From: Persicobacter diffluens
GTDB lineage: Bacteria > Bacteroidota > Bacteroidia > Cytophagales > Cyclobacteriaceae
NCBI RefSeq assembly: GCF_036244895.1
Contig: NZ_BQKE01000001.1
Span: 1,860,001 to 1,924,000 of the forward strand
Length of the DNA: 64,000 nt
Reading direction: 5' to 3'
The notes beneath the pieces were generated by a model. That model saw only the letters and a program-made list of their open reading frames with translations, was not told the origin of the DNA and made no database searches. The position numbers and the translations under genes were made by a program. Shown here piece by piece: positions 35,707 to 44,046 of the stretch. Position 1 is the stretch's first letter. Each line of letters begins with the position of its first letter.

Positions 35707-37602
35707 TTGGATCAGCTGCGTAAAAATTTGTTTCAATCAAATATAGTATTTACCCTACAACTATTCCTTTTTTGGGTGTTGTTTTTCGGCCTTTGCCGTT
35801 CGATTTTCATACTTCATAATTGGGATGCTTTTGAAACCGTTCCCAATGATGAAATTTTCAAATCCTTTTGGAAGGCCCTCCCCCTGGATGCTTCAGCTTC
35901 CGGATATTTAATCATTATCCCGACGGTTTTAGGTCTTTTCATGAACCTCTTCGCTGGCGAGGGCACCATCAAAAAGTTTTTATTGTTCTATCATTTATTC
36001 CTTATTGGCCTGATCAGTCTGATGTGCAGTGCGGAGCTTTCCCTCTTCGATGAATGGCAAAGCCGACTCAATTATCGGGTATTGGATTATCTGGCCAATC
36101 CCGGGCTTATTATTGATTCTCTCAGTTCGGGTATTATCATTACCACCAGCCTCTACTTTTGCCTACTCTATTTCAGTGGAAGATGGGTATTTCACCAATT
36201 AATCAAGCGAAAAGCCCGGATCTCAAAGATCGCCTGGCCATGGGCCTTGAGTTCTTTTCTGGTGGCAGGCTTTATTATTGCCTCTGCCATGCGTGGGGGA
36301 CTGCTACGGGCCATTCCCATTTCGCAATCGGATGTGTACTTTAGCCAAAACGCCATTGTCAATACCGCCACCATCAATGGCCCTTGGGGATTTTTCCAAA
36401 GCATTGAAAATAATGCGCAGACTTCTTCCAGGAATCGATTTTCTCATTATTTGAAACCGGAAGAAGCCAATGAAATTTTCCATTCACTCGTCGACATCCC
36501 CAAAGACACCACGATATACCTTTTTCAACAGGACCGACCCAATATCGTATTTTTCTTATTGGAAAGCTTTACTTCTGACCTGATTGAACCCCTGGGAGGA
36601 TTTCCGGAAGTAAGCCCGAACCTGAATGAAATTATTAAGGAAGGTTATACCTTTTCCAACTGCATCACCTCGGCCTCCCGAACCGACCAGGGCATCTCCG
36701 CCACTCAGTCCGGCTATCCGGCGCAACCGATGACCTCTATTATCGGGCAGCTTTCCAAGCATAAAAACCTTCCCTCCATTACGCAGGAACTTAAAAAGGA
36801 AAACTATTTTTCGGCCTTTTATTACGGAGGACAACTCTCTTATGTCAATATTAAAGCCTGGCTGTATACCTCGGGTTGGGACCATATCGTAGATCAGGCC
36901 AACCTGAAGGAGTATCCTAACAAAGGTGGGCTGGGGTATCATGAAGAGGTGTATTTCCAAAAATTCCTGGAAGATGTGGATCAATACCCAAAAGACCAAC
37001 CCTTTTACACGCTGCTCTTATCGATCAGCACGCATCAGCCCTATGATCAGAAAAGCTTGCGCAACTTTCAATACGGAAAAGACCGAAACCAAATTTTGGA
37101 TGCCGCGCATTATACCGACCATCAAATCGGGAAATTATTGGAAGCTGCGCGAGAAAAAGACTGGTACGACAATACAATTTTTGTCTTTCTGGCCGATCAC
37201 TCCGGTATTACCCCCCGGCACTGGCCATTGGACTCCTATCAGCACCGGCTGATTCCCTGGATCTTTTATGGGGAACCGTTGAAAAGAGAATTCCGCGGAA
37301 AAATGAATGAGCAGTTAGTTTCGCAGGTTGATGTCACCCAGACCTTATTAAAACAACTAAAAATAGATTCCGACCGATACCCCTTTAGCAAAAATGTGAT
37401 GAATCCCTATAGCCCGCAATACGCCTACTTTTCCTCTCAGGAGCATATCGGCTGGGCATGCCCGGAGGATTACCTCGTCTACGACTTCAGGACCAACCGG
37501 ATTACTTATCAAAAAACCACTCAGGACAGTATCGCTTCGCGCAGTCAAAATTATCTGAAAAGCTATATTATTAAACTAAAAGACGATTACCTGAATCGTT
37601 AA
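35707..37602 (+). CDS. LtaS/OpgB-like membrane sulfatase (alkaline-phosphatase superfamily)
   Basis: An inner-membrane protein with about five N-terminal helices (to residue ~200) and a periplasmic sulfatase domain (about 278-610), the layout of lipoteichoic-acid synthase and phosphoglycerol transferases. Metal and catalytic residues visible are Glu286 in FFLLESF, the probable nucleophile Thr326 in SASRTDQG, His in LSISTHQP and the DH of FLADHSG. It may transfer phosphoglycerol or phosphoethanolamine to an envelope glycan or lipid; the acceptor is unknown. The frame opens at a TTG because no earlier ATG exists and an in-frame stop lies just upstream. Monocistronic, with a 222-bp repeat 18 bp after its stop. 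Confidence 0.88.
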   Translation: MDQLRKNLFQSNIVFTLQLFLFWVLFFGLCRSIFILHNWDAFETVPNDEIFKSFWKALPLDASASGYLIIIPTVLGLFMNLFAGEGTIKKFLLFYHLFLIGLISLMCSAELSLFDEWQSRLNYRVLDYLANPGLIIDSLSSGIIITTSLYFCLLYFSGRWVFHQLIKRKARISKIAWPWALSSFLVAGFIIASAMRGGLLRAIPISQSDVYFSQNAIVNTATINGPWGFFQSIENNAQTSSRNRFSHYLKPEEANEIFHSLVDIPKDTTIYLFQQDRPNIVFFLLESFTSDLIEPLGGFPEVSPNLNEIIKEGYTFSNCITSASRTDQGISATQSGYPAQPMTSIIGQLSKHKNLPSITQELKKENYFSAFYYGGQLSYVNIKAWLYTSGWDHIVDQANLKEYPNKGGLGYHEEVYFQKFLEDVDQYPKDQPFYTLLLSISTHQPYDQKSLRNFQYGKDRNQILDAAHYTDHQIGKLLEAAREKDWYDNTIFVFLADHSGITPRHWPLDSYQHRLIPWIFYGEPLKREFRGKMNEQLVSQVDVTQTLLKQLKIDSDRYPFSKNVMNPYSPQYAYFSSQEHIGWACPEDYLVYDFRTNRITYQKTTQDSIASRSQNYLKSYIIKLKDDYLNR

Positions 37603-38219
37603 GAGAATGAAGCAATTGAGTTAACCCTAATTATTCAGGCTCAAAACCTCATTGAGCTGCAAGGCGGGAAAATGGAGGAATTTTTCATATTGCACGCTTT
37701 TTTCAAGGAGGCGGATGAATGAGGAGAAGGCAAGCTTGCCCAAATTTGGGCTATAAAAAAATCAGCAGAAATAATCCTACTGAGTTGATTTTAAATTAGT
37801 TAAGGTGAGTTACTTAATTTAGCGGTGAATAATTCGGGTTAATTTGGCAATTAATAATCAAAGAAAAACAACCCATTAAACTGAAAATAGCACCTTTTAG
37901 CGGTATCGGTAAATTTGTCGGTGAATACATTTAGGCTGATTTTCACAAAAAAGGTCGCAATAAATTGGAAGGAACCGCCCCCCGATTGTAAAGGCGAAAT
38001 CCCCAATCGCTTTCAAATATTTGAATTTGTACGAATGCTGCGGTTTCTACAACGCTCTTGAAAAAAATGATGCTGTTTATCCACCACCTCCAACCTCAGG
38101 AAAAAACTTATCAAGAATGAATATAAAATAGCAATATCAAAAAGGCTGTATTTGCTATATTTCATATAATCTAAAATAATTATTATTTTTAGCGATATTT
38201 TACCGAAAATAGCTCCAAC
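37603..38219. other. Intergenic region upstream of the transglutaminase-like operon
   Basis: Contains a complete 222-bp repeat (37621-37842) and a small dyad CGATTG/CAATCG (37983-38009) whose left arm begins GATTGTAAAGGCG, resembling a hairpin upstream of the phosphofructokinase gene. A TATATTTC word at about 38156 is one base off the -7 consensus. No gene or tRNA is seen. Confidence 0.55.
37621..37842 (+). repeat. Dispersed 222-bp intergenic repeat, copy 3 (best preserved)
   Basis: Left end TTAACCCTAATTATTCA and right end, inverted, TTAACCCGAATTATTCA: 16 of 17 bases match, so the element has clear terminal inverted repeats. The core GCAAGCTTGCCCAAATTTGGGC (37730-37751) overlaps two perfect palindromes, GCAAGCTTGC and GCCCAAATTTGGGC. 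TTAA is present at both outer ends. Confidence 0.9.
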
Positions 38220-40217
38220 ATGAAGTATTTTTTCTTTCTTTTATCCCTATTTTTAATATCTACCATCGGCTATTCTGCTGAGAAAGAACTTCCCAAATTT
38301 AAAATGGGAAAAGTCTCTGCAGCCTTATTTACCAAAACCTTTGAAGGTGTCGATAATGAAGATGATGCGCTTATCATCTACGACGAGGGAAATGAAATCA
38401 TTAGCTATACCAAAGATCTGGGTTGGATGCGCTCCTTCAAGCACCACAAAATTATCAGAATTCAAAAAGAAGCCGGCACCCAATATGCCAATATTGAACT
38501 GGATATCTACGATCTATCAGGAGGCAGAAAAGATTTGATTAATATCAAAGGATATACCTACAATTTAGAAGGAGGAAAAGTTTCCAGAATAAAATTAAGC
38601 AACGATAATATATTAAGAGAAAAAGTAACCGATACTCACTTTAAAAGAAAGATAATGTTCCCCAATGTGAAGGAAGGAAGCATTATTGAATTGGAATATA
38701 CCCTAAGGACAGACCGCGCCTATGACCTTGAAACCTGGCGTTTTCAGTCTAACATCCCAACGGTTTGGAGTAAACACACGACCACTATTCCGGAATATTT
38801 CAAATTCAGCACCCCTACTCAGGGATTTCATGCCCCATTTCATGCTGATAGTAGAACTGCCTCCGGATCCATATCTTTCGGCACCGATAGCCAACCCCTT
38901 AACTATGTCAATAACATCCATGAATATGTCTATCACAATCTACCCGCTTTGAAGCCCCAAAAGTTCTCCACGGCTTTGGTCGATTTTTACCAGCAAATTC
39001 GCTTTAATCTTAATTATTACAGAAGCCCGGGCGATAATTCCATTCAGAACTTCCTAAACTCCTGGGAAAAGATTTCTAAAGAACTGGAGAATAACGCCCA
39101 TTTTGGGGGATATTATTTAGCCAAAAAAGGCACCTATAAAGCCATTTTGGAATCCATTGCCCCGCAATCTGAACATTCCTTGGAACAGGTGGTCGCCATT
39201 TACGAGTACGTTAAAAACAATTATCAATGGAATAGCAAAAACCGTCTGACGACCAAAGTGAATCATCCTAAAAAATTCATCGAAAGTCAAACCGGTAATG
39301 CAGCGGAAATGAATTTATTCCTGGCGGGACTCCTGCACCATGCAGGCTATATGGTAAAGCCGGTATTGGTAAGTACCAGAGACCATGGTCGCCCGAATTT
39401 TGCCGTTCCAATCATCGAAGATTATAATTATCCGCTCGTCTTACTTTCGTTCAATAACCAACGCTTGTTCCTCGATGCTACTTCCAAACTCCAGCCATTG
39501 GGGCAGGTGCCTTTCCGTTGTTTATCTGATCGGGGACAGCTTTTAGCAGAAAAACATAGCCAGGTGATCGATATCCCCACCGGCCACGGCTGGACCAGCG
39601 CCAAACAATTATCCATTAAGCCACAGGAAGACGGAAGTATCCATTATGAAGGAAAAATAATTTCCAAAGGCTACTCCGCCCTTCGCAAAAGAAGTAACCA
39701 TCTGGGAAAAGAAAATGATGAAATTTTGGAAGCCTATACCAGTAGTCTGCCCGATTTCGAAGTGGAATCAGTGGAGGGTATAGACCTGGAGCATATTTAC
39801 AAACCATATACAGAAAATATTAGCCTGCGGTATGATGAAGGAGCCGGGGCATTGGGCGAACAAATCTACATCCCCCTTCCTTTCAAGGAAGAGGACAATG
39901 ATTTTCTGGAAGAAAACAGGGTTATTCCGCTGAATTTTGGCTGTACCATGAAGGATAAATATATGTACCAGATCCATATTCCGGAGGGATATAAACTGGA
40001 AAATAAACTGGAACCTGTCCGAGTGAGCTTTCCGGATAAGAAGACCTATTTTCATTTTACTCCTTCTGTTACCAACAACGTTATTACGCTTATTTATGAA
40101 GTAAAAACGGGTCATAGCCAATATGAGCCTGACCAGTTCGGATTCTTCAAAACTTTGTATGACGAAGCCCTGCGGGTTTTTGGAGAAGAAATAATCCTTA
40201 CTAAAACTGCCCTCTAA
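38220..40217 (+). CDS. DUF3857/transglutaminase-fold exported protein, paralogue 1 (no catalytic Cys)
   Basis: A 665-residue exported protein: signal peptide (to about residue 20), an N-terminal DUF3857-type beta domain (about 30-270; KHHKIIRIQKEAGTQYANIELDIYD, PNVKEGSIIELEYTL), a transglutaminase-like core (about 320-430; ATIYEY-type helix VVAIYEYVKNNYQWN) and a C-terminal beta region. In the core the Cys of the papain-like triad is Ala361 (QTGNAAEMN), the His is gone, and the Asp remains (LFLDATS). So a binding or scaffold role is more likely than catalysis. First gene of a four-gene operon with 2-10 bp spacing, preceded by a repeat copy. Confidence 0.85.
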   Translation: MKYFFFLLSLFLISTIGYSAEKELPKFKMGKVSAALFTKTFEGVDNEDDALIIYDEGNEIISYTKDLGWMRSFKHHKIIRIQKEAGTQYANIELDIYDLSGGRKDLINIKGYTYNLEGGKVSRIKLSNDNILREKVTDTHFKRKIMFPNVKEGSIIELEYTLRTDRAYDLETWRFQSNIPTVWSKHTTTIPEYFKFSTPTQGFHAPFHADSRTASGSISFGTDSQPLNYVNNIHEYVYHNLPALKPQKFSTALVDFYQQIRFNLNYYRSPGDNSIQNFLNSWEKISKELENNAHFGGYYLAKKGTYKAILESIAPQSEHSLEQVVAIYEYVKNNYQWNSKNRLTTKVNHPKKFIESQTGNAAEMNLFLAGLLHHAGYMVKPVLVSTRDHGRPNFAVPIIEDYNYPLVLLSFNNQRLFLDATSKLQPLGQVPFRCLSDRGQLLAEKHSQVIDIPTGHGWTSAKQLSIKPQEDGSIHYEGKIISKGYSALRKRSNHLGKENDEILEAYTSSLPDFEVESVEGIDLEHIYKPYTENISLRYDEGAGALGEQIYIPLPFKEEDNDFLEENRVIPLNFGCTMKDKYMYQIHIPEGYKLENKLEPVRVSFPDKKTYFHFTPSVTNNVITLIYEVKTGHSQYEPDQFGFFKTLYDEALRVFGEEIILTKTAL

Positions 40218-40219
40218 TC

Positions 40220-42127
40220 ATGATCGGTAAAAAAATATTCCTGAGCAGCATGCTAATTACATGCTGCTTTTCTTCCTTTGGGCAAATCAAAAAAATGCCT
40301 TATAGTGCTTGGTTCCGGCAACCGGCAGTAGAAAACACCAATGCCAGGATTCATTACGACTCTACTCATATACAGATTAACTCCTCTAAAAGCATGCGGG
40401 AGTACCAGAAAAAAGTGCTAACGATCTATAACAAAAAGGCGGAAAAATTAGCCATGCATTACGCCTATTATAACCGAAACTCGGAGATCACCACTTTTAA
40501 TGCCCGTATTTTGGACGACAGAGGCAAGACGGTACTCAAACTAAAAAAGGCGGACATCATTGACGTCAGCGCTTCCGGTAATAATGATGTAACCGACAGC
40601 CGACTGCAATACGCAGAAATGAATCGGGCAAAATACCCCATGCATCTGGAGCTGGAGTATGAGAAAGTATATAAAAAAGGATTTTATAGTATCCCTCCCT
40701 GGACGCCACAGGAGGCATTAAAAGTTCAGGTGGATCAATCCATTTATGTGGTAAACTATCCCCAAGACTATGCCTTTGAGACTTTTGAACAATTGCTTGA
40801 GGGCAACGAATTTTCGAAAGTCAAACAAATAGAAGCCATCAGGTGGTCAGCGGTAAATCTGCCACCCAAAAAAGAATGGGAGTCGCACTTTCCGGCAAGT
40901 AACCAAATCCCTGTTCTGCAATTGATCCCTGAAAGTTTTGAATACGAAAAATGGAAAGGGTCCAATAGCTCCTGGGCTATGTTGGGAAATTGGTATTCGG
41001 AGCTGAATCAGGGCCGGGAGGAAATCCCGGAAAAGCTTCAGGCTATAGTAGACCAACTGGTAGCAGGTAAATCGGAAAAAGAAAAAATCCAGGCCATTTA
41101 TGAATGGGTGCAGGACAATACCCGCTATATCTCTATTCAGGTGGGGATTGGTGGAAATCAAAGCCAAACCGCTGCCAAAACTTTCGATACCGGCTACGGA
41201 GACTGTAAAGCGCTTACCACCCTGACGATGGGCATGCTGAAGCATGCAGGCATTAAATCACATCCTGCCCTGGTGTATGGCGGAAGGCAAAATACCATTT
41301 TTGAAACTGATCCGGTTATGGACCAGTTCAATCATGTGATTTTGGGCGTTCCACATCCACAAGACACCACCTGGATTGAATGCACCAGCTCAAGCTTGCC
41401 CGCTGGCTATTTGGGAACATTTACCGGCAACCGGTATGCCTTATGGGTGGATGGAGCGCAGAGCCAACTGGTCAAAACTCAAAACTTTAAAGCGGAGGAG
41501 AATCTGGAGGAACATAAAGCGACCATAAGCATTGATAAGCATCTCAAAGGAACCGTCAGCCTCCACAGCAGCTACCGGGGCCAAAATTATGATTATCTGG
41601 AACACCTCAGTCAAAAGAAAGAAAGTGAACTCAAGGATTACTATTATAAACGATTACCCCTAAAATCTTTCCAAATCAATGATTTGAAAATCGAAAACCG
41701 AAAGGAAAGCTGCGCTTTTGAAGAACAATTAGACCTTAGCGTTCCGCAGGTTGTGAAAAAAGCCGGGAATCGCCTTTTACTCAGTCCGGGAATATTGTCC
41801 GCTGGAGGAAAAAAAATCATCGACAAAGAACGCCATTTCCCTATGATGTTCTTTAACGGCTTTTCCAGCGAGCAGGAAATCATATGGGAAATCCCGGTGG
41901 AATATTCCGCCCAAAAACTACCGGAAGAAATTCATTTGGAAAGTGAGTTCGGCTGGTATAAATGCGCCATCACCTGCCGGGACCAACAACTTATTTTCCA
42001 TAGAACCTATCATCTGAAAGCAGGGCAATACGCACCTGAACTTTATTCGGAATATGTGAAATTCAGAAATCAGATTCGCAAATATGACAATCAAAAGATC
42101 AGCTTGATCCAGACGCTTAATCATTAA
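40220..42127 (+). CDS. DUF3857/transglutaminase-fold exported protein, paralogue 2 (Cys and His present)
   Basis: The only one of five paralogues here with a plausible active site. After a signal peptide (MIGKKIFLSSMLITCCFSSFG) and a DUF3857 domain (about 45-250; LTIYNKKAEKL, MHLELEYEKVYKKGFYSI) the transglutaminase core has helix IYEWVQDNTRYISIQVG and then Cys329 (TGYGDCKAL), His372 (QFNHVIL) and Glu387 (WIECTSS) in the position usually taken by Asp. It could be a periplasmic protease or transglutaminase. It starts 2 bp after the stop of paralogue 1. Substrate unknown. Confidence 0.88.
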   Translation: MIGKKIFLSSMLITCCFSSFGQIKKMPYSAWFRQPAVENTNARIHYDSTHIQINSSKSMREYQKKVLTIYNKKAEKLAMHYAYYNRNSEITTFNARILDDRGKTVLKLKKADIIDVSASGNNDVTDSRLQYAEMNRAKYPMHLELEYEKVYKKGFYSIPPWTPQEALKVQVDQSIYVVNYPQDYAFETFEQLLEGNEFSKVKQIEAIRWSAVNLPPKKEWESHFPASNQIPVLQLIPESFEYEKWKGSNSSWAMLGNWYSELNQGREEIPEKLQAIVDQLVAGKSEKEKIQAIYEWVQDNTRYISIQVGIGGNQSQTAAKTFDTGYGDCKALTTLTMGMLKHAGIKSHPALVYGGRQNTIFETDPVMDQFNHVILGVPHPQDTTWIECTSSSLPAGYLGTFTGNRYALWVDGAQSQLVKTQNFKAEENLEEHKATISIDKHLKGTVSLHSSYRGQNYDYLEHLSQKKESELKDYYYKRLPLKSFQINDLKIENRKESCAFEEQLDLSVPQVVKKAGNRLLLSPGILSAGGKKIIDKERHFPMMFFNGFSSEQEIIWEIPVEYSAQKLPEEIHLESEFGWYKCAITCRDQQLIFHRTYHLKAGQYAPELYSEYVKFRNQIRKYDNQKISLIQTLNH

Positions 42128-42131
42128 CGGT

Positions 42132-44036
42132 TTGCAAAAATTTCATTTATTTTTAAAGCTACTTTTCGGAAGCATTTTCCTTATTTTTTCGCATCCTTCC
42201 TGCCCGCAGTCGCAGTCAAAGGATGCGGAAAATTATATCGATGAAAAATCTGAAGCACTTGAATTATTAATGGATTGTGTGGTCAGGTGGGAAAATGGCA
42301 TACACTACCGACACCATTATAAAAGAAAAATCCTCCGGGATAATTATGGGGAGGCGGCAAACATCAAAATCAAATATTTTGCCTTTAAATCCCTGGAGTC
42401 CATCCGGGATCTGAAAGCGGTGATCTACACCCCTAAAGGAGACGGCACTTTTCAAAAAAAGGAACTTGCCCCTGAGAATATAATTGAGGTAAATCTGGAC
42501 AATAAGTACCGACAAGTCAATCTATTATTTCCAAAGGTGCAAAAAGGCGCCATTTTGGAGTGGAAATATACGATTTCCTCTTACTCGTTTTTGGGAATTG
42601 GCCCCTGGCACTTTTCCTCCGTCTACCCGATTAAAAAATCTTCCTTCGCCGTAAATATCTACAGCATTCCCTGGCACATTATGCTCCGGGGGAAGGAATT
42701 ACTCGAAAAATATCAAGGTGATGAGGGCCGCCTGCTTTATCGCTGGGAAATGGAAAACATTAAAGCTCAAAATCAAAATATTCCTTTCTTAGATAATGTT
42801 CAAAATTATTCCAATTCCGTGACCTTACACCAAGGAAGACTCCAGGCTGTGTCCCGGAAAAAAAAAGGGAATTCCAATCATTTTACCAATAGCCCAATCG
42901 ACACACTTTGGCTACCACAACAGCTCAATACCATCGTCACCGACATCTTTATGGCTGGGGAAAGTCCTAAGTATAAAAACGAATCCCATGCCTATAAAAA
43001 ATATTTCGAAACTCATTTCCCGGATTCCATCGCAGGGGATGCCTTAAAAATCATCGACTGGTATAAAAATGAATTCAAATGGAATAATTCCTATTCTTAT
43101 TCGGCCAGCCAACCGCTAAGGTCATTTTTAAAAAAGAAAAGCGGTAATGATACAGAGATGGCCTTAGGCCTATTTGGCTTTTTAAAATCACAGGGTTTTG
43201 AATCCGAAATGATCCTCTCCGCCCCTACCCAACACATTAAAATACAACCGGAATACCCTTTCTTGCCGAACTTTTCGGCCATGTTCCTCCGGCTCAAACT
43301 TAATGAAGAGTGGACTTATATCGACCCTTGCCAACCGCATTTACCCCCGGGCTTTATTAATCCCAATTATCTGGAAAATGCCGCCATTTGTTGTTCGGAA
43401 ACTCCATGGATCATCGAAAGCCTCTCGGATAAAGGCCGAAGCCAGGTGTTATGGAATATCGTTCTTGACCTGAAAGCGACTCAGCCTAAATACCAGATAA
43501 AATTAAGAGCTAATGGGCATAAGATGCAAGAAATCATCCCTCAGCCTAAGCGTTATATTGCCCGCCGCCTCAACATACAGCCGGAAAACATTGAACAATT
43601 CTCCATAGTAAAAAATGAGAAAGGGATTCAGATCGAATGTTACGCAGCTTATGATTCGGAAGGGGAATCCACCTTAGCCGTACTCCCTTTTAAATCCTTT
43701 ACAAAAAATCCATTTGCCTCTGACAAGGAGAGAATTTATCCGATAGATTTGGGCTATCCTGCAAGTGAAAAAATAATATTCAATGTATTATTTCCAAAAA
43801 CAATAGTCCCCCTCTCGTCACCTGATGAACAAAAGTACCTATTACCCAATAAAATGGGCGGCTTCACCTTAAAGAGTGCCTATATGGGAAACGCATTAAC
43901 AACCATTAGTCATTTTTATAACAATCAACGCTTTTTACCGGCTGAATTTTTTCCCATTCTTCGTCAATTATCAGAAGATCTCATGGCTTTGCAGGAGCAG
44001 GTCATCCTACTGAAAAATAATCCCAATAAACAATAA
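42132..44036 (+). CDS. DUF3857/transglutaminase-fold exported protein, paralogue 3 (no catalytic Cys)
   Basis: 634 residues, starting at a TTG 4 bp after the previous stop (no ATG precedes the mature part). The leader FLKLLFGSIFLIFSHPSC could be a signal peptide. The DUF3857 region (about 40-200) has LFPKVQKGAILEWKYTISSYSFLGIGPWHFSSVYP, closely matching paralogue 4. The core keeps the helix IIDWYKNEFKWNNSY and an Asp (TYIDPCQP), but Cys is Asp340 (SGNDTEM) and the His is missing. It is a tandem duplicate of the next gene. No catalysis is expected. Confidence 0.83.
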   Translation: MQKFHLFLKLLFGSIFLIFSHPSCPQSQSKDAENYIDEKSEALELLMDCVVRWENGIHYRHHYKRKILRDNYGEAANIKIKYFAFKSLESIRDLKAVIYTPKGDGTFQKKELAPENIIEVNLDNKYRQVNLLFPKVQKGAILEWKYTISSYSFLGIGPWHFSSVYPIKKSSFAVNIYSIPWHIMLRGKELLEKYQGDEGRLLYRWEMENIKAQNQNIPFLDNVQNYSNSVTLHQGRLQAVSRKKKGNSNHFTNSPIDTLWLPQQLNTIVTDIFMAGESPKYKNESHAYKKYFETHFPDSIAGDALKIIDWYKNEFKWNNSYSYSASQPLRSFLKKKSGNDTEMALGLFGFLKSQGFESEMILSAPTQHIKIQPEYPFLPNFSAMFLRLKLNEEWTYIDPCQPHLPPGFINPNYLENAAICCSETPWIIESLSDKGRSQVLWNIVLDLKATQPKYQIKLRANGHKMQEIIPQPKRYIARRLNIQPENIEQFSIVKNEKGIQIECYAAYDSEGESTLAVLPFKSFTKNPFASDKERIYPIDLGYPASEKIIFNVLFPKTIVPLSSPDEQKYLLPNKMGGFTLKSAYMGNALTTISHFYNNQRFLPAEFFPILRQLSEDLMALQEQVILLKNNPNKQ

Positions 44037-44046
44037 GACATGTGTT

